64,000 nucleotides of DNA from Anisodus tanguticus (Eukaryota > Streptophyta > Magnoliopsida > Solanales > Solanaceae), in assembly GCA_034509755.1 (NCBI GenBank), contig CM067551.1, forward strand, positions 18,844,501-18,908,500, read 5' to 3'. Positions 12,092-22,012 of the stretch are shown in pieces (within the stretch, counting starts at the first letter, position 1; every line of letters begins with the position of its first letter). The notes beneath the pieces are model-generated. The model saw only the letters and a program-made list of their open reading frames with translations. It was not told the DNA's origin and ran no database searches. The translations under genes and the position numbers were made by a program.

Positions 12092-12706
12092 AACTTGTTT
12101 TGAAACACACATTTCAAAAGTATTTCTTTTTTTCTTAAATTCTGTGTCAAATTAAATTGTGTCACATAAATTGAGACGGATGGAGTATTATTTTTTCCTC
12201 GTAAACACGAAGTTACAAGTGATATCATGATATGATTACTCTGGCTCTCAAGACTTAAAGAACAAGCAAAAATCACGAGAATAATGAGTTGAACAAAACC
12301 AAGGAAAGAAATCAATGAAGAATTTGATCAAGAATGATGAAAAGGGTGAAATTTGGAGTAAAATATTGAGAATAATGGTGGATTTCAGGATTTGAAACTC
12401 AAGGAAAGCAATCAATGAAGAATTTGATCAAGAATGATGAAAAAGGGTGAAATTTGGAGCAAAATATTGAGAAAACACAAGAATCGTGTCGCGAAGCCAT
12501 TTCTGATGGTAAAAGAATTTGAATTTGGCTAAGTCTGAAAATGAGGAAGTCTGTTTCAGTCCACGAAATAAATGGCTAGACGAAATTGCTCGACGAAATT
12601 GACAAGATCTGAAGAAACTTGGAGATGGAAGTTTTTGGCTCCACGTTTATGGCAAGGGCATTTTTGTCCCGACTTTTAGACAACTTTAGATAGAAATTAG
12701 GTCATT
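12092..12706. other. intergenic or old repeat DNA; tandem 100-bp duplication at 12301-12470
   Basis: No credible gene. The phrase from 12301 (AAGGAAAGAAATCAATGAAG) recurs at 12401 with few changes and stays similar for about 70 bases, so the period is 100. The right end is the TCATT target sequence (12702-12706) of the LTR-virus unit. Confidence 0.6.
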
Positions 12707-13095
12707 TGTTAGGATTTGCCCTGAATTTCCTATCTTATTTGGATTCTACCATAATTGTGTTTTATTTGAAAATGGATTTTTTGGTGGAAAATATTTTCTT
12801 TGTAGAAAAGAATCATATTTATCCTTTTCTTGTAAGAGAAGTTTTAGACATCTATAAGTAGAACACATTTTCTTCTCAGACACAACACAATAGCATCCAC
12901 AATGTAGTAATTAAAAAGTCTTGTTTATGGAGAGATTATTCTCTCAATAGGTTTATGCTTTTTATATTAGTTTTATACTTTGAAGCTCACTCGACCAAAT
13001 CATATCCATATTATAATATCATGCCTTTTAGTGTATTTTCTTTGTCGTCTGATTTATCGTCGTTCAAGATTTGTAATTATAAGCTTCCGCGGAAA
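12707..13095 (+). repeat. left LTR of the composite unit
   Basis: Matches the right LTR from its first base through ATTATAAGCTTC near 13090. The right copy then has about 30 more bases to its AACA end, whereas this copy runs into viral sequence, so the last part and any primer site are missing or unrecognisable. A TATA-like CTATAAGTAG at about 12854 in both copies suggests the LTR promoter and plus orientation. Confidence 0.8.
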
Positions 13096-14653
13096 AACCC
13101 CTTACATATAATAGAGATATAAACCAACATATAGCAAGTTGCAGAATAAGTATAGATCTAATAGGAGAAAGAGATCAACGTTTACAAGAAAATTCTAAGC
13201 AAATATATGAACAGGAAGAAACTATTAAAGAATTAAGGAATAGGATAGCATTAAAGAGCGAAAAGTTGAGACAAACGGAAGAAGAAAATATGAAACTTCT
13301 AGAAAATAAATTAAGAGAAATAATCATAAAGGATAATGAATTAAAAGATCTAAATGATATTATAGAAGAACAATATAAGTACATCAACTTATTAAAATAT
13401 GGATAAAGGAAAAAGAAATAGTAGAAGACTCTAAAGAAACATATTATCAGATGAATACATATGAAGGAGCTAGAAACATATCAGAAGATACAAGATGAAA
13501 AAGAAGAATTATCCATAAAGAAAATATTTAAAACAAAATGGTTTGAAAGAAATAAAAAAATAAGATATATAGCACACACACATGAAAATATAATAGATAC
13601 AATGAGTGTAAATGGAAGAACGAAAATAAACTTGATAACAGATGAAGTAATAAAAAGAGAGTTAACAAATATTTACTAGGGAAGCTAAAAAATATAGAAG
13701 TATATACTTTGGAGGAGTAGAATTTACTATAAAAGCATACTTCCAGAAAAACATAGATACACCTATACAAATATACATATTAGATGATAGGATTATTAGG
13801 AAATCTACAAGATGCTTTAATATCAGTAGTAAAAGGAAATATAATATATCAAAAATTAAAAGTTACGGTACAAACAGATTTTAGTATATCATTAAAAGAT
13901 GAACACAAAGACTTAGCCTTAACACTATATTATAAACTAGATGGAATAACAATGCCACCAGGAAGTAAAGTCATAAGTATTGAAACAAAAATAATATATG
14001 CTCTAATCGGAAACCACCATGTAAAGAAACAACATGAAATGAATGTATTAGTACCAAGAATGTACCAAGAAATATTAGAACAAATAGAACATAAAGAAAA
14101 TACCAAAATAATTATACCAGAAGAAATATATATGGATTTTAATACCAGAACACTTACGTCATCCAAAAGACTAATACCAAAAATAGAAGGATATAGATTG
14201 AGTATTACGAGGGAATCAATGTTGTCACGACAAACTAGTGTTATACAACCCAGAATATTAGACTTAATAATTATAAACACAAATAGACTAAAAATTAAAG
14301 TAATAATATTTAAAGGTATAATAACAACAGACTGCATAGCTGAAATAAATACCGGAGCTATTAAAAGTTTTATACATATAAGCAAGATCGATAAAAATGA
14401 TTGTGATTTAATAGACCCACAAAATTATAATTATCCCAAAAATGAAAGGGAAATAATAATTACCAAAAGTATAAACTTAAGATTCAAAATCCAAGATTTA
14501 GAATATAAGATAAATATAGGAGTAATAGAATATAATAGTTTCAATGAACTGCTTTTAGGAAATGACTTTTTAACTATGATAAATTATAAGATAAATAATT
14601 ATGGAATTGAAATAAATGACCAAGGGAAAACAAGATTCGTAAATAAAGTATAA
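13096..14653 (+). pseudogene. viral ORF1: coiled coil, 30K-type movement protein, retropepsin-like tail
   Basis: The open frame from about 13099 to a TAA at 13404 is a Glu/Lys/Gln-rich coiled coil. 13461-13679 and the next frame to 13783 carry the movement-protein front half (IDTPIQIYI context). 13784-14653 (289 codons) carries GNIIYQKLKVTV, ISLKDEH, then MPPGSKVISIETKI, the core of caulimovirid 30K movement proteins, which open plasmodesmata. The same 289-codon frame continues into a second domain with INTGAIKSF and LLLGNDFL, resembling an aspartic protease whose catalytic Asp is Asn. Frameshifts near 13676 and 13783 and a stop at 13404 break the ORF. Confidence 0.8.
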
Positions 14654-15983
14654 ATATACAAAAAGAGATAACAGAGAAAAATAGAAATTAAAATAAATAA
14701 GAACAACTTTATCAGAAGAAATATTCATACAACTCAAATACTTAAAATATAAGGCAAAGGAAATAAAACTAGAAGAAAAGATAAAACAGTTAGAACAACA
14801 ATGTGAAAAGTTTGATAAAATATGGATAGATATGGGAAACGGATGGAGAAAAAGAATTAATAATCCTGACTAACTCTAACAAAAAAATTAGTGCATTATG
14901 GGAAGAAATAGTAGTAAAAGATAAAATGAAGAATACATTAATATTAACGGATGAAATAAAAGAAAACCAAACTAAAATGCAAGAAGTAATAAGAGAAGAA
15001 TTAACAAAATTATGGAATGTATCTGAGGTACCAACATTTAAAATAATACTAGAAAAACTAAACATATTAGTAGAAGAGAAAAATAAAGATAAAGGTAAAC
15101 AAGTAGAAGAAAAGGAACCTAGTACGAGCAAAGAAAACACTATAATTAGTACTACAACTCAATAGCCAGAAATAGTACCAATAGATGCTTGGAGAAGAAG
15201 TAAAGAGCTAATAATGGTAGATATTAGTAAAATAAAACCAAAATTGCCAAAGAAAGTAGAAAAAATATTAGACAGTCTAGCAATATTGAGTAAAAAAGGA
15301 AAATTTTAATGGAAAACCAAGAACCTAGTGTACTTACGTTCTTGAAAACCCATGGGAAAAATATAATAGAAAGAGAACGATATAAGTATGAACCAATGAA
15401 AAGGAAAGAAAAACCACACCAGACAACAATTCAAAAAGTGAAAACATGTACTTAAAAGGAGCAGAGAAAACAACCAACGAGTATTTAAATCTAAAATTAG
15501 ATAAACAAGAACAAAAATTATGTGAAATAGAAACAGAAAATACCAAATTGAAAACACACAATAATGAGGAATGGTATAACAAATATAAAAAATACAAAAA
15601 CAAATTTAAGGATACAAAGAAAGTATTAAAAGAAACCAAAGTAGAACTGAAACAAACAAAAGAGGGATTGAATAATGTAAAGCAAGAATGAACTGAGGTA
15701 AAACAAGAATTAGGAGAAATTAAAAGATGAAATACAAATCCTTAAAGAAGAGATAAAAATGTTAAAGGGAAAAAAGAAAGTAAGAAAAAATATTAGAACA
15801 AGTGAAGAAAGTACAACTAGTAGTGAAAAAACTGAGAGCGATACAAACAAAGACAACAATATTGAATTAGTTAACCAAGAGGTACAAGTAGCAGAATTCA
15901 TAGAAGAGGAAGCAGACTCAAAAATAGTAAAGAAAAATAACCATATAATAGTAGTCTTACAAAAAATGTAAAGTGTAAATGCA
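14654..15983 (+). pseudogene. viral Lys/Glu-rich coiled-coil ORF region (virion-associated-like?)
   Basis: Successive short frames (14926-15165, 15166-15309, 15446-15691, 15759-15971) encode highly charged, helical sequence with heptad-like Leu/Ile spacing, for example 15480-15690 (KLDKQEQKLCEIETENTKL). No enzyme motif. In caulimovirids, coiled-coil virion-associated proteins or the N-terminal extension of the capsid ORF occupy this place. I cannot choose between them. Stops and frameshifts are frequent. Confidence 0.5.
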
Positions 15984-17337
15984 ATCATAGAAGATGAACC
16001 CGAAAGTGATATAGAAGATGAATTTAATAATCCTATATAAACAGAAATAGAAACTGATGATATAATAAATGAAGATGCAAATGATTACCCAGAAGAAGAA
16101 TTAGTAGATCACAACCTAGAAATAATAAATAGAAGACAAACTAGGTTACCAAATCATAAACCAGTAGGACAACAAGCTGAATTTAAAGAATTTGTAGGAT
16201 CAATGGCACAAGGCGTAAATTACAATGGATATTTCTTAGACTTAGATAATGTTTATGATGAACAAGAAATAGGAAGAAGAATAAATGATTGGAATCTTGG
16301 AATGTATATAGCATTAATGAACTCTACACAAACAGAAAACCTAGAATATATGTATGACTTGATATCTAAAATATTAATCGGAAAAGTAGCTTATTGGATA
16401 GAATCCACAGCATACAATTGAGAGGAGAAGTATTTAGCCATGCAGGAGATTGGAAATCTATGCTAATATATTTGATATCATACTAAAAAGAGAGTTTTTA
16501 GGAGAAAAATGGTTGGTAGCACGAGAAAACGTACTCGCAGAAAGAAAAACTGAGATAATAATGAATCTAAATAACAGGAAATGTTGTAAAATTAATAAAT
16601 TATCAGAATACACAATAAGTTTTAGTAAGTTCTTCTACGAAGCAAGATTCTTACCACAAGAAGGTGTAATATATCAACAACTCTATTATGACCACTTACC
16701 AATACCTTATAATACTGAGATATCGAAGGAATATACCCAACTAGAACAAAAAGAAAATACATTAGGAGAAATAATAAGAGTACTTAGAGCATACCTAATG
16801 CGAAAATGTGAAGAATATAGAATGCAACAAAAGATTAAAAAAGATAAGAAAATAGGATTAAGAGAGGTATGTGGATTTACGGAAAGAAGACTAGTATTCA
16901 GATGTGATGATAATAAAAGAAAAAAGAAATATAAGAAAGGTCATAAAAAGAAATACCAACACAAAAGATATAAAAGATATAATAATTACAGCAGACAAAA
17001 CCAACAAACTTATTACAAACCTTATAGGAAAAAGAGATTTAAAAGGTATAGAAATACCACTGAAACAAGGAAAAAATTTAAGCATAAGAGAAAATTTAGG
17101 AAAAGAAAATATGTAAAACCAATTGAAGAAGAAAAACTTAAAGAATGTAAATGTTGGAATTGCAATGAAAAAGGACATTATGCTAATAAATGTCCAAAGC
17201 TAAAGAAAAAAGGTGTAAAATACATAGACACAACACAATTTATAATGAGTCTACAACAAATAAAAGAAGAAAATAATAATTGGTACGAATATGAAGATTT
17301 TTATGTCACTCAAACTGATGAAGAAAGTGAATCATAA
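15984..17337 (+). pseudogene. viral capsid protein region with CCHC zinc knuckle
   Basis: It begins with a strongly acidic stretch (EDEPESDIEDEF), the usual caulimovirid capsid N-terminus. The core is 16203-16421 (MAQGVNYNGYFLDLDNVYDE), then, after a stop and frame change, 16450-17337. The latter ends in a very basic Lys/Arg/Tyr tract and the knuckle CWNCNEKGHYANKC at 17152-17193, a nucleic-acid binding motif used in packaging. An acidic tail (YVTQTDEESES) follows. The capsid is broken by at least one stop (16421) and a frameshift. Confidence 0.82.
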
Positions 17338-17388
17338 AATATTAACTTTGTTAACCAAAACTCAGAAAGTGAAAATAGTTCTAACTAA

Positions 17389-17667
17389 ATGAAGTCGCAA
17401 GAAGAAAGAAAATTATTAGAAGAAAGAGATTATTGGATGCAATATGAAAGGTATGTTCGCAATAAGCTTATTACGACTATTAGTGAAATGGGAAATAAAT
17501 ACTATAGTGATATGTACAATAAGATTACAAAAAGCCTTAGCAGAATAGGAGAAATGTTAAGTGAAATAAGATGGAAAAAACTACTAGAAGAAGTAAAAGA
17601 AATGGAACAAGATAAAGAACTTCAACAAAGATTAAGAGAAATAGATTTAGAACAAAATAATAATTAG
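17389..17667 (+). CDS. viral small helical ORF, 92 codons, open
   Basis: ATG at 17389, TAG at 17665. The product is a charged, probably helical protein (EERKLLEERDYWMQYERYV). It directly abuts the ATG at 17668 of the protease-RT frame, so it could be a separate small protein or the N-terminal leader of the polymerase ORF cut off by a stop. Not recognised as a known domain. It belongs to a dead virus copy, so expression is unlikely. Confidence 0.5.
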   Translation: MKSQEERKLLEERDYWMQYERYVRNKLITTISEMGNKYYSDMYNKITKSLSRIGEMLSEIRWKKLLEEVKEMEQDKELQQRLREIDLEQNNN

Positions 17668-19510
17668 ATGGTAGCAATCTACATAGAAACTCATATAGAA
17701 TACAAACCTAATAAAATGATAAAACAAAAGATCTTTATTGACAGTGGAGCAGACTTATGTCTAGCAAAGAAAGAAGTATTAGAACCACACAGATGGAAAA
17801 GGTCTAAAACACATAGAACAAGAGTATCAGGCTTTAACGAACAAACAAAAGAATTAGATATAGTAGCATAAACATTAGAATAGTATTAGGAAAGACAATA
17901 TTTAGACTACCAGTTATATACCAACTGAATGATATGAAACAACAAGTATTGTTAGGAAACAATTTCCTAGACTACTTTAAAACGCAAGTGATAAATAATA
18001 ATACTTTCAGCTTACAAACACCTTGTAATAAATGGATAATACTAAAGAGATTATTGCCAATACATACACTAAGAAAATGTAACATAAGATCGGATAGGAA
18101 TAATAACCTACAGTTATTAAGAGAAAAATACCTCAATATAAAAATAAATTTTGGAGAAAATCCGATGCAACTATGGGAAAAAGAAAAAATATATGCTGAA
18201 ATCAAATTAATAAATCTTAGTGATATGGTTAGATCTAAACCTATTAGGTATAGCCCAACAGATCAAAAGGAGTTTGAAACCCAACTAAAAGAATTATTAG
18301 AATTAAAATTGATACAAGAAAGTAAAAGCTCACATAGTAGCCCAGACTTTTTAGTTAGAAAACATAGTGAACAAAAAAGAGGAAAGGCTAGAATGGTGAT
18401 TGACTATAGAGAGCTAAACAAGAAAACAATATTTTATGGATATTTTTACCATACAAAAGAAACCTTATCAATAGATTAGGGAATAAAAAATGGTTCATCA
18501 AATTTGACGGTAAAAGTGGATTTTGGCAAATAAAACTAAAAAATGAATCAAAAGCTTTAACAGCATTTAGTGCCCCCAAGGACACTATGAACGAAATGTA
18601 CTACCCTTTGGACTAAAAAATGCACCACAAATATTTCAAAGAAGGATGGACCAAGTGTTCAGAAAATTGATAGAATTTTGTATAGTAAATGTTGACGACA
18701 TATTAATATATAGTGATGATTTGGAAAATCATATAAAACATCTAGAAGAATTTATAAAAACTGTGAAACATCATGGAATATTATTATCTAAAAAGAAATC
18801 TGAAATCTTCAAGAATAGTATAGAATATTTGGGATACATAATACATAATGAAGGATTGCAATTACAGGAACACATTGTAATAAAAAAAATTAAGATAAAT
18901 TAGAGAGCAAAAAAGTACAACAATTTCTAGGAGTAGTTAACTATGCTTCGGACCATATAAAGGATTTACCACTTTTGCGAAAGCCATTACAGGAACTAAC
19001 TAGAAAAATATAACTTTTGAGTGGAAGGAAGAACATATTAAAGCCATAAATAAAATCAAGGAAAAAGTGAAAGCATTGCCGAAACATAGAATACCAACAG
19101 AACTAGATCAACTAGAACTTTTTACTGATGTCAGTGATATAGGATGGGGAGCAGTCCTCATAGCATATGATAAAGAGGATATAGATAAAGAAAACCCACT
19201 AATGTGTGGATATGGATGTGGAACATGGAAGCCTAATGAGAAGTACCATATTAACGAGAAGGAACTATTAGCAGTAAAATTTAGAATAAAGAGATTCCAT
19301 TATCACCTATTACTAGTAAAATTCGTTGTTAGAACAAATAACACACAAGTAAGAGCATTCATTACAAATAAAATAGACCGTTTACCATAATTGAACAAAA
19401 GAAGAAAGTGGCAATATTCTTTTATTGTTATGATTTTATTGTCAAAAATATATCTGGAACTAAGAATATTCTAGCTGATTTTCTTAGCATGTACAACAAT
19501 GTCAACTAGC
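17668..19510 (+). pseudogene. viral protease - reverse transcriptase - RNase H
   Basis: Protease: FIDSGADLC at about 17734-17760, with LLGNNFLDYF near 17950. RT: 17934-18479 holds the approach to the fingers (KPIRYSP; MVIDYRELNKKT), then a frameshift. The polymerase box at 18688-18699 reads NVDD, where the family has Y-x-DD. RNase H: 19067-19390 starts LELFTDVSDIGWGAVL and has NEKELLA; RTNNTQ at 19331 stands where RTDNTQ is usual, so a metal-binding Asp is lost. The distal KNISGTKNILADFLS is the usual C-terminal RNase H signature. In a live virus this polyprotein converts pregenomic RNA to DNA; here it is broken in at least five places. Confidence 0.87.
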
Positions 19511-20506
19511 AGTGACAAGTTCGAAGAATATATTACCAATGTTACAAAAATCACAAACAAAACCAAGAAATTATTACAACCAAAACAAAAGAAAATACAC
19601 ATTTGCTGGAACAGCTGACAGAAGACTTTAGAAACTTCAAAACCCTACAAACTTTGAAATCTTCACAATCCCCTATAGAAAAAACAAAAACTTTCACATC
19701 CAAACTTGCAACTATGCCAATCACTATACCACCACTCATAACAGAACGTCTTCTCAGATGACAACAGCAATAACAATGTGTGACAAGATGAAATTCTCAC
19801 CTGAATACATCTTATGAGCAGATAAACAAATTTTATGATTACAAATCAAACCCACACATTTTAAGAAGTGCAAAACTGAGTAAATATTCAAGGTTTTATG
19901 TAATGAAAAATCAAACCCTGATATAATTTTAAAACTATTTACTTATGGTTTTATAGATAAAATACTAGTAGATGAAACTTTTTACAATATTGCTAAATTA
20001 CCCAACGTTTTAGTAGAATCTGTTAGATTAATGATGGAATCATTTGGAAGAGGTATCTATGACATACAACTGTTCGACGCTTCAACAGACCTGACAGGAA
20101 AACCTATTATTATATGCCAATTATTTAAAACATGAAGGAATAACAACATAAGCGAAGATGACAAGGACCTAAAAATGAAAATACCATGTACTATAGAAAA
20201 GTTTCAAGAATGGATGAGTGCCAAAAGAGTTATAGGACTATCAACATTGAAATCAAAGATTGAAGATATGTTAAGAACAGGCAAGGCTATCATCATTGGA
20301 AACTCCAAAGGAAGAGAAACCGAAGAACTTATCACATTGTACTACAACAACGATGTACTATCTCAAGACACAATACACCTTACTAACATGCATGACATGA
20401 TCATAAAAATGGAGCACAAACACTCCAGCGAAACAATGGAGCAGTACAAACTCTTGATAGGCCAGAGGAAAAGGCCTGTTATCAACATAAAAGATGATAC
20501 TACATA
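19498..20506 (+). pseudogene. viral transactivator/inclusion-body-like ORF (ORF4)
   Basis: It follows RNase H and precedes the promoter, the usual slot for the caulimovirid transactivator (TAV), which enables polycistronic translation and forms viroplasms. It starts near 19501 (ATGTCAACTAGCAGTGACAA). The best segment, 20175-20507 (110 codons), contains IEKFQEWMSAKRVIGL, then IIIGNSKGRETEELITLYYN. I assign it mainly by position; the sequence is compatible with, but not diagnostic of, TAV. Upstream frames have several stops. Confidence 0.6.
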
Positions 20507-20550
20507 GGTTACCATGAAAAAAGAAGGATCATATAATCCTTTCGAATGAA

Positions 20551-20739
20551 ACGGCCCAATGTAGTTCAAACTACAGAAAGTCACGATGTAACAATCTAAT
20601 ACGGCCCAATGTAGTTCAAACTACAGTAAGCCCATATATCATTATATATCACCAATATATCACTGATACTGTTCCTATTCTATAGGAGTATCAGAAGGAA
20701 AAAATCAAAATGATATCGTTCCTATTCTATAGGAGTATC
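20551..20739 (+). promoter_or_regulatory. paired direct repeats upstream of the viral promoter
   Basis: ACGGCCCAATGTAGTTCAAA and following bases occur at 20551-20576 and again at 20601-20626, a 50-base period. A second pair, GTTCCTATTCTATAGGAGTA plus TC, lies at 20671-20692 and 20718-20739. Each repeat contains internal dyad symmetry (GTAGTTcaaACTAC; CCTATTCTATAGG). They lie about 300-500 bases upstream of the TATA box, where enhancer modules of caulimovirid promoters reside. Function is inferred. Confidence 0.6.
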
Positions 20740-21039
20740 GTCGAAGAGAAAAAAAATCGACTTTTTTGTGAAAAGAAGACAGACAAAAGATGCCCTTGTG
20801 CAAAGAAGACACCTGTAAATTATGCCTGTGAAAGAAAGCAAAAGCCATCAGACCCGCAAGGAATCAAAGACAGAAGATGACAAGCCAACAAACGTTGAAA
20901 AAAATACAGCAACGACAAACAACTTTTAGAAAAGCATGAAAGACAAGAGACAAAGTACTATTTACTTTATGACTTTTGTAACAATAATGTACCAACTTTT
21001 AGACTTTTCAACATGCCAATAATGAAAGGCAAACGAGGT

Positions 21040-21080
21040 TATCTATATAAGGAGCCTCATTGTAACTTCTGAAATCATCT
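21040..21080 (+). promoter_or_regulatory. viral pregenomic-RNA core promoter
   Basis: TCTATATAAGGAGCCTCATT at 21042-21061 is a strong TATA box with the downstream context of 35S-type caulimovirid promoters. The leader to the primer site is about 570 bases. It appears unmutated at the TATA core. Confidence 0.75.
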
Positions 21081-21643
21081 TTCGAAATACAACAGCTTCA
21101 AATCTTTGAAATACTCTCTCTCATGTCTAGCTAAAAACCCTTCTAGTCTATAACCAATATCAAGATTAATATCATAATACCAGAAGATAGATACTTTGAA
21201 AGCTTATACTTGAGAACCATACTAGTCCATAAAACATCATCTCTTAAAAGAAAATTTAAGAAAGAGTCTGTCGAGCAACTCCCAGCACCTAGGACATTTA
21301 TGCCGTCAAATCCAGTGAGGAAAAAAAGGAGGCAGAGCCAGGGTGGGTTGAGTATCTCCGGTGATCTTAAAATTCTGCTAAGAGGTATGTTTTAAGACTA
21401 TGTGTTTCTAATTATAATCTTGATAAGTATACGTCTCTGCAGTTATGATGTTAAATGTTGATAGAAGGTTATAGACTTTTATTTAAAAATGAATTTTGAG
21501 TTAATAATACCGGCTTTCGTACTATATGCCTATTATTTTATAAACCTACATAGAAATATGTTAATATGTCATCTATATTCCTACCCTCTTCAGGGTTATT
21601 AGATGATGAAAAGATCCGCCCAGAAAATGGTACACCCAACAAG

Positions 21644-21656
21644 TGGTATCAGAGCC
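21644..21656 (+). other. viral primer binding site (tRNA-Met)
   Basis: An exact TGGTATCAGAGCC, the position-1 landmark of caulimovirid genomes, located downstream of the promoter and ahead of the ORF1-like start. Confidence 0.88.
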
Positions 21657-21870
21657 AACAATTAAATGGGTTGAAGACTTGTTTAAGGCGTCCGGTTCAA
21701 ATCAAGCCACAATCGATTTCGCGATAATGAAGATTTTATCCGGAATACTACATGTGGAGATGTATTTTCAACCGTATTTTCAACACTCATGATGCTGCAT
21801 CTTTAAAAATAAAATTAAAATATCTTAAAAACCATTTTAACCCATAATATTGTAGACTTTATTTTTAACC

Positions 21871-21952
21871 ATGACAAACAACAATGATGAGATTATATGA
21901 AGATGGAGAAATCAACATTATTTTGCTAGAAAATTCAGGCCAAAAGGAGATT
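21871..21952 (+). pseudogene. first codons of viral ORF1-like frame, cut by the right LTR
   Basis: ATG at 21871 opens a frame that meets a TGA at 21898; another frame continues basic coding (ARKFRPKGD) up to the LTR start at 21953. The rest of ORF1 lies at the other end of the insert (from 13096), so the viral circle is opened within ORF1. The final bases CAAAAGGAGAT could equally be the retained polypurine tract of the host retrotransposon. Confidence 0.5.
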
Positions 21953-22012
21953 TGTTAGGATTTGCCCTGAATTTCCTATCTTATTTGGATTCTACTATAA
22001 TTGTGTTTTACT

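Larger units (their letters stand above)
13096..21952 (+). mobile_element. endogenous caulimovirid (Solendovirus/TVCV-like), near genome length, permuted
   Basis: In order: movement-protein ORF, coiled-coil region, capsid with CCHC knuckle, protease-RT-RNase H, transactivator-like ORF, intergenic promoter, tRNA-Met primer site, then the first codons of an ORF1-like frame. Having RT but no integrase, a 30K movement protein and a TGGTATCAGAGCC primer site defines Caulimoviridae. The separate ORF for RT and the Lys/Glu-rich, A-rich coding strand suggest a Solendovirus-type virus. The genus is an inference. Size is about 8.9 kb. All main ORFs have stops or frameshifts, so this copy is a fossil. 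Confidence 0.85.

Noticed and set aside
12707..13095. Left repeat interpreted as the terminal redundancy of the virus
   Set aside because: It has TGTT/AACA ends and an external TSD and contains no viral landmark; the viral primer site and promoter are elsewhere, at 21040-21656.
13175..15988. Minus-strand open frames rich in Phe/Ser/Leu across the viral insert
   Set aside because: They are complements of A-rich viral coding DNA; the plus strand has the recognised domains.
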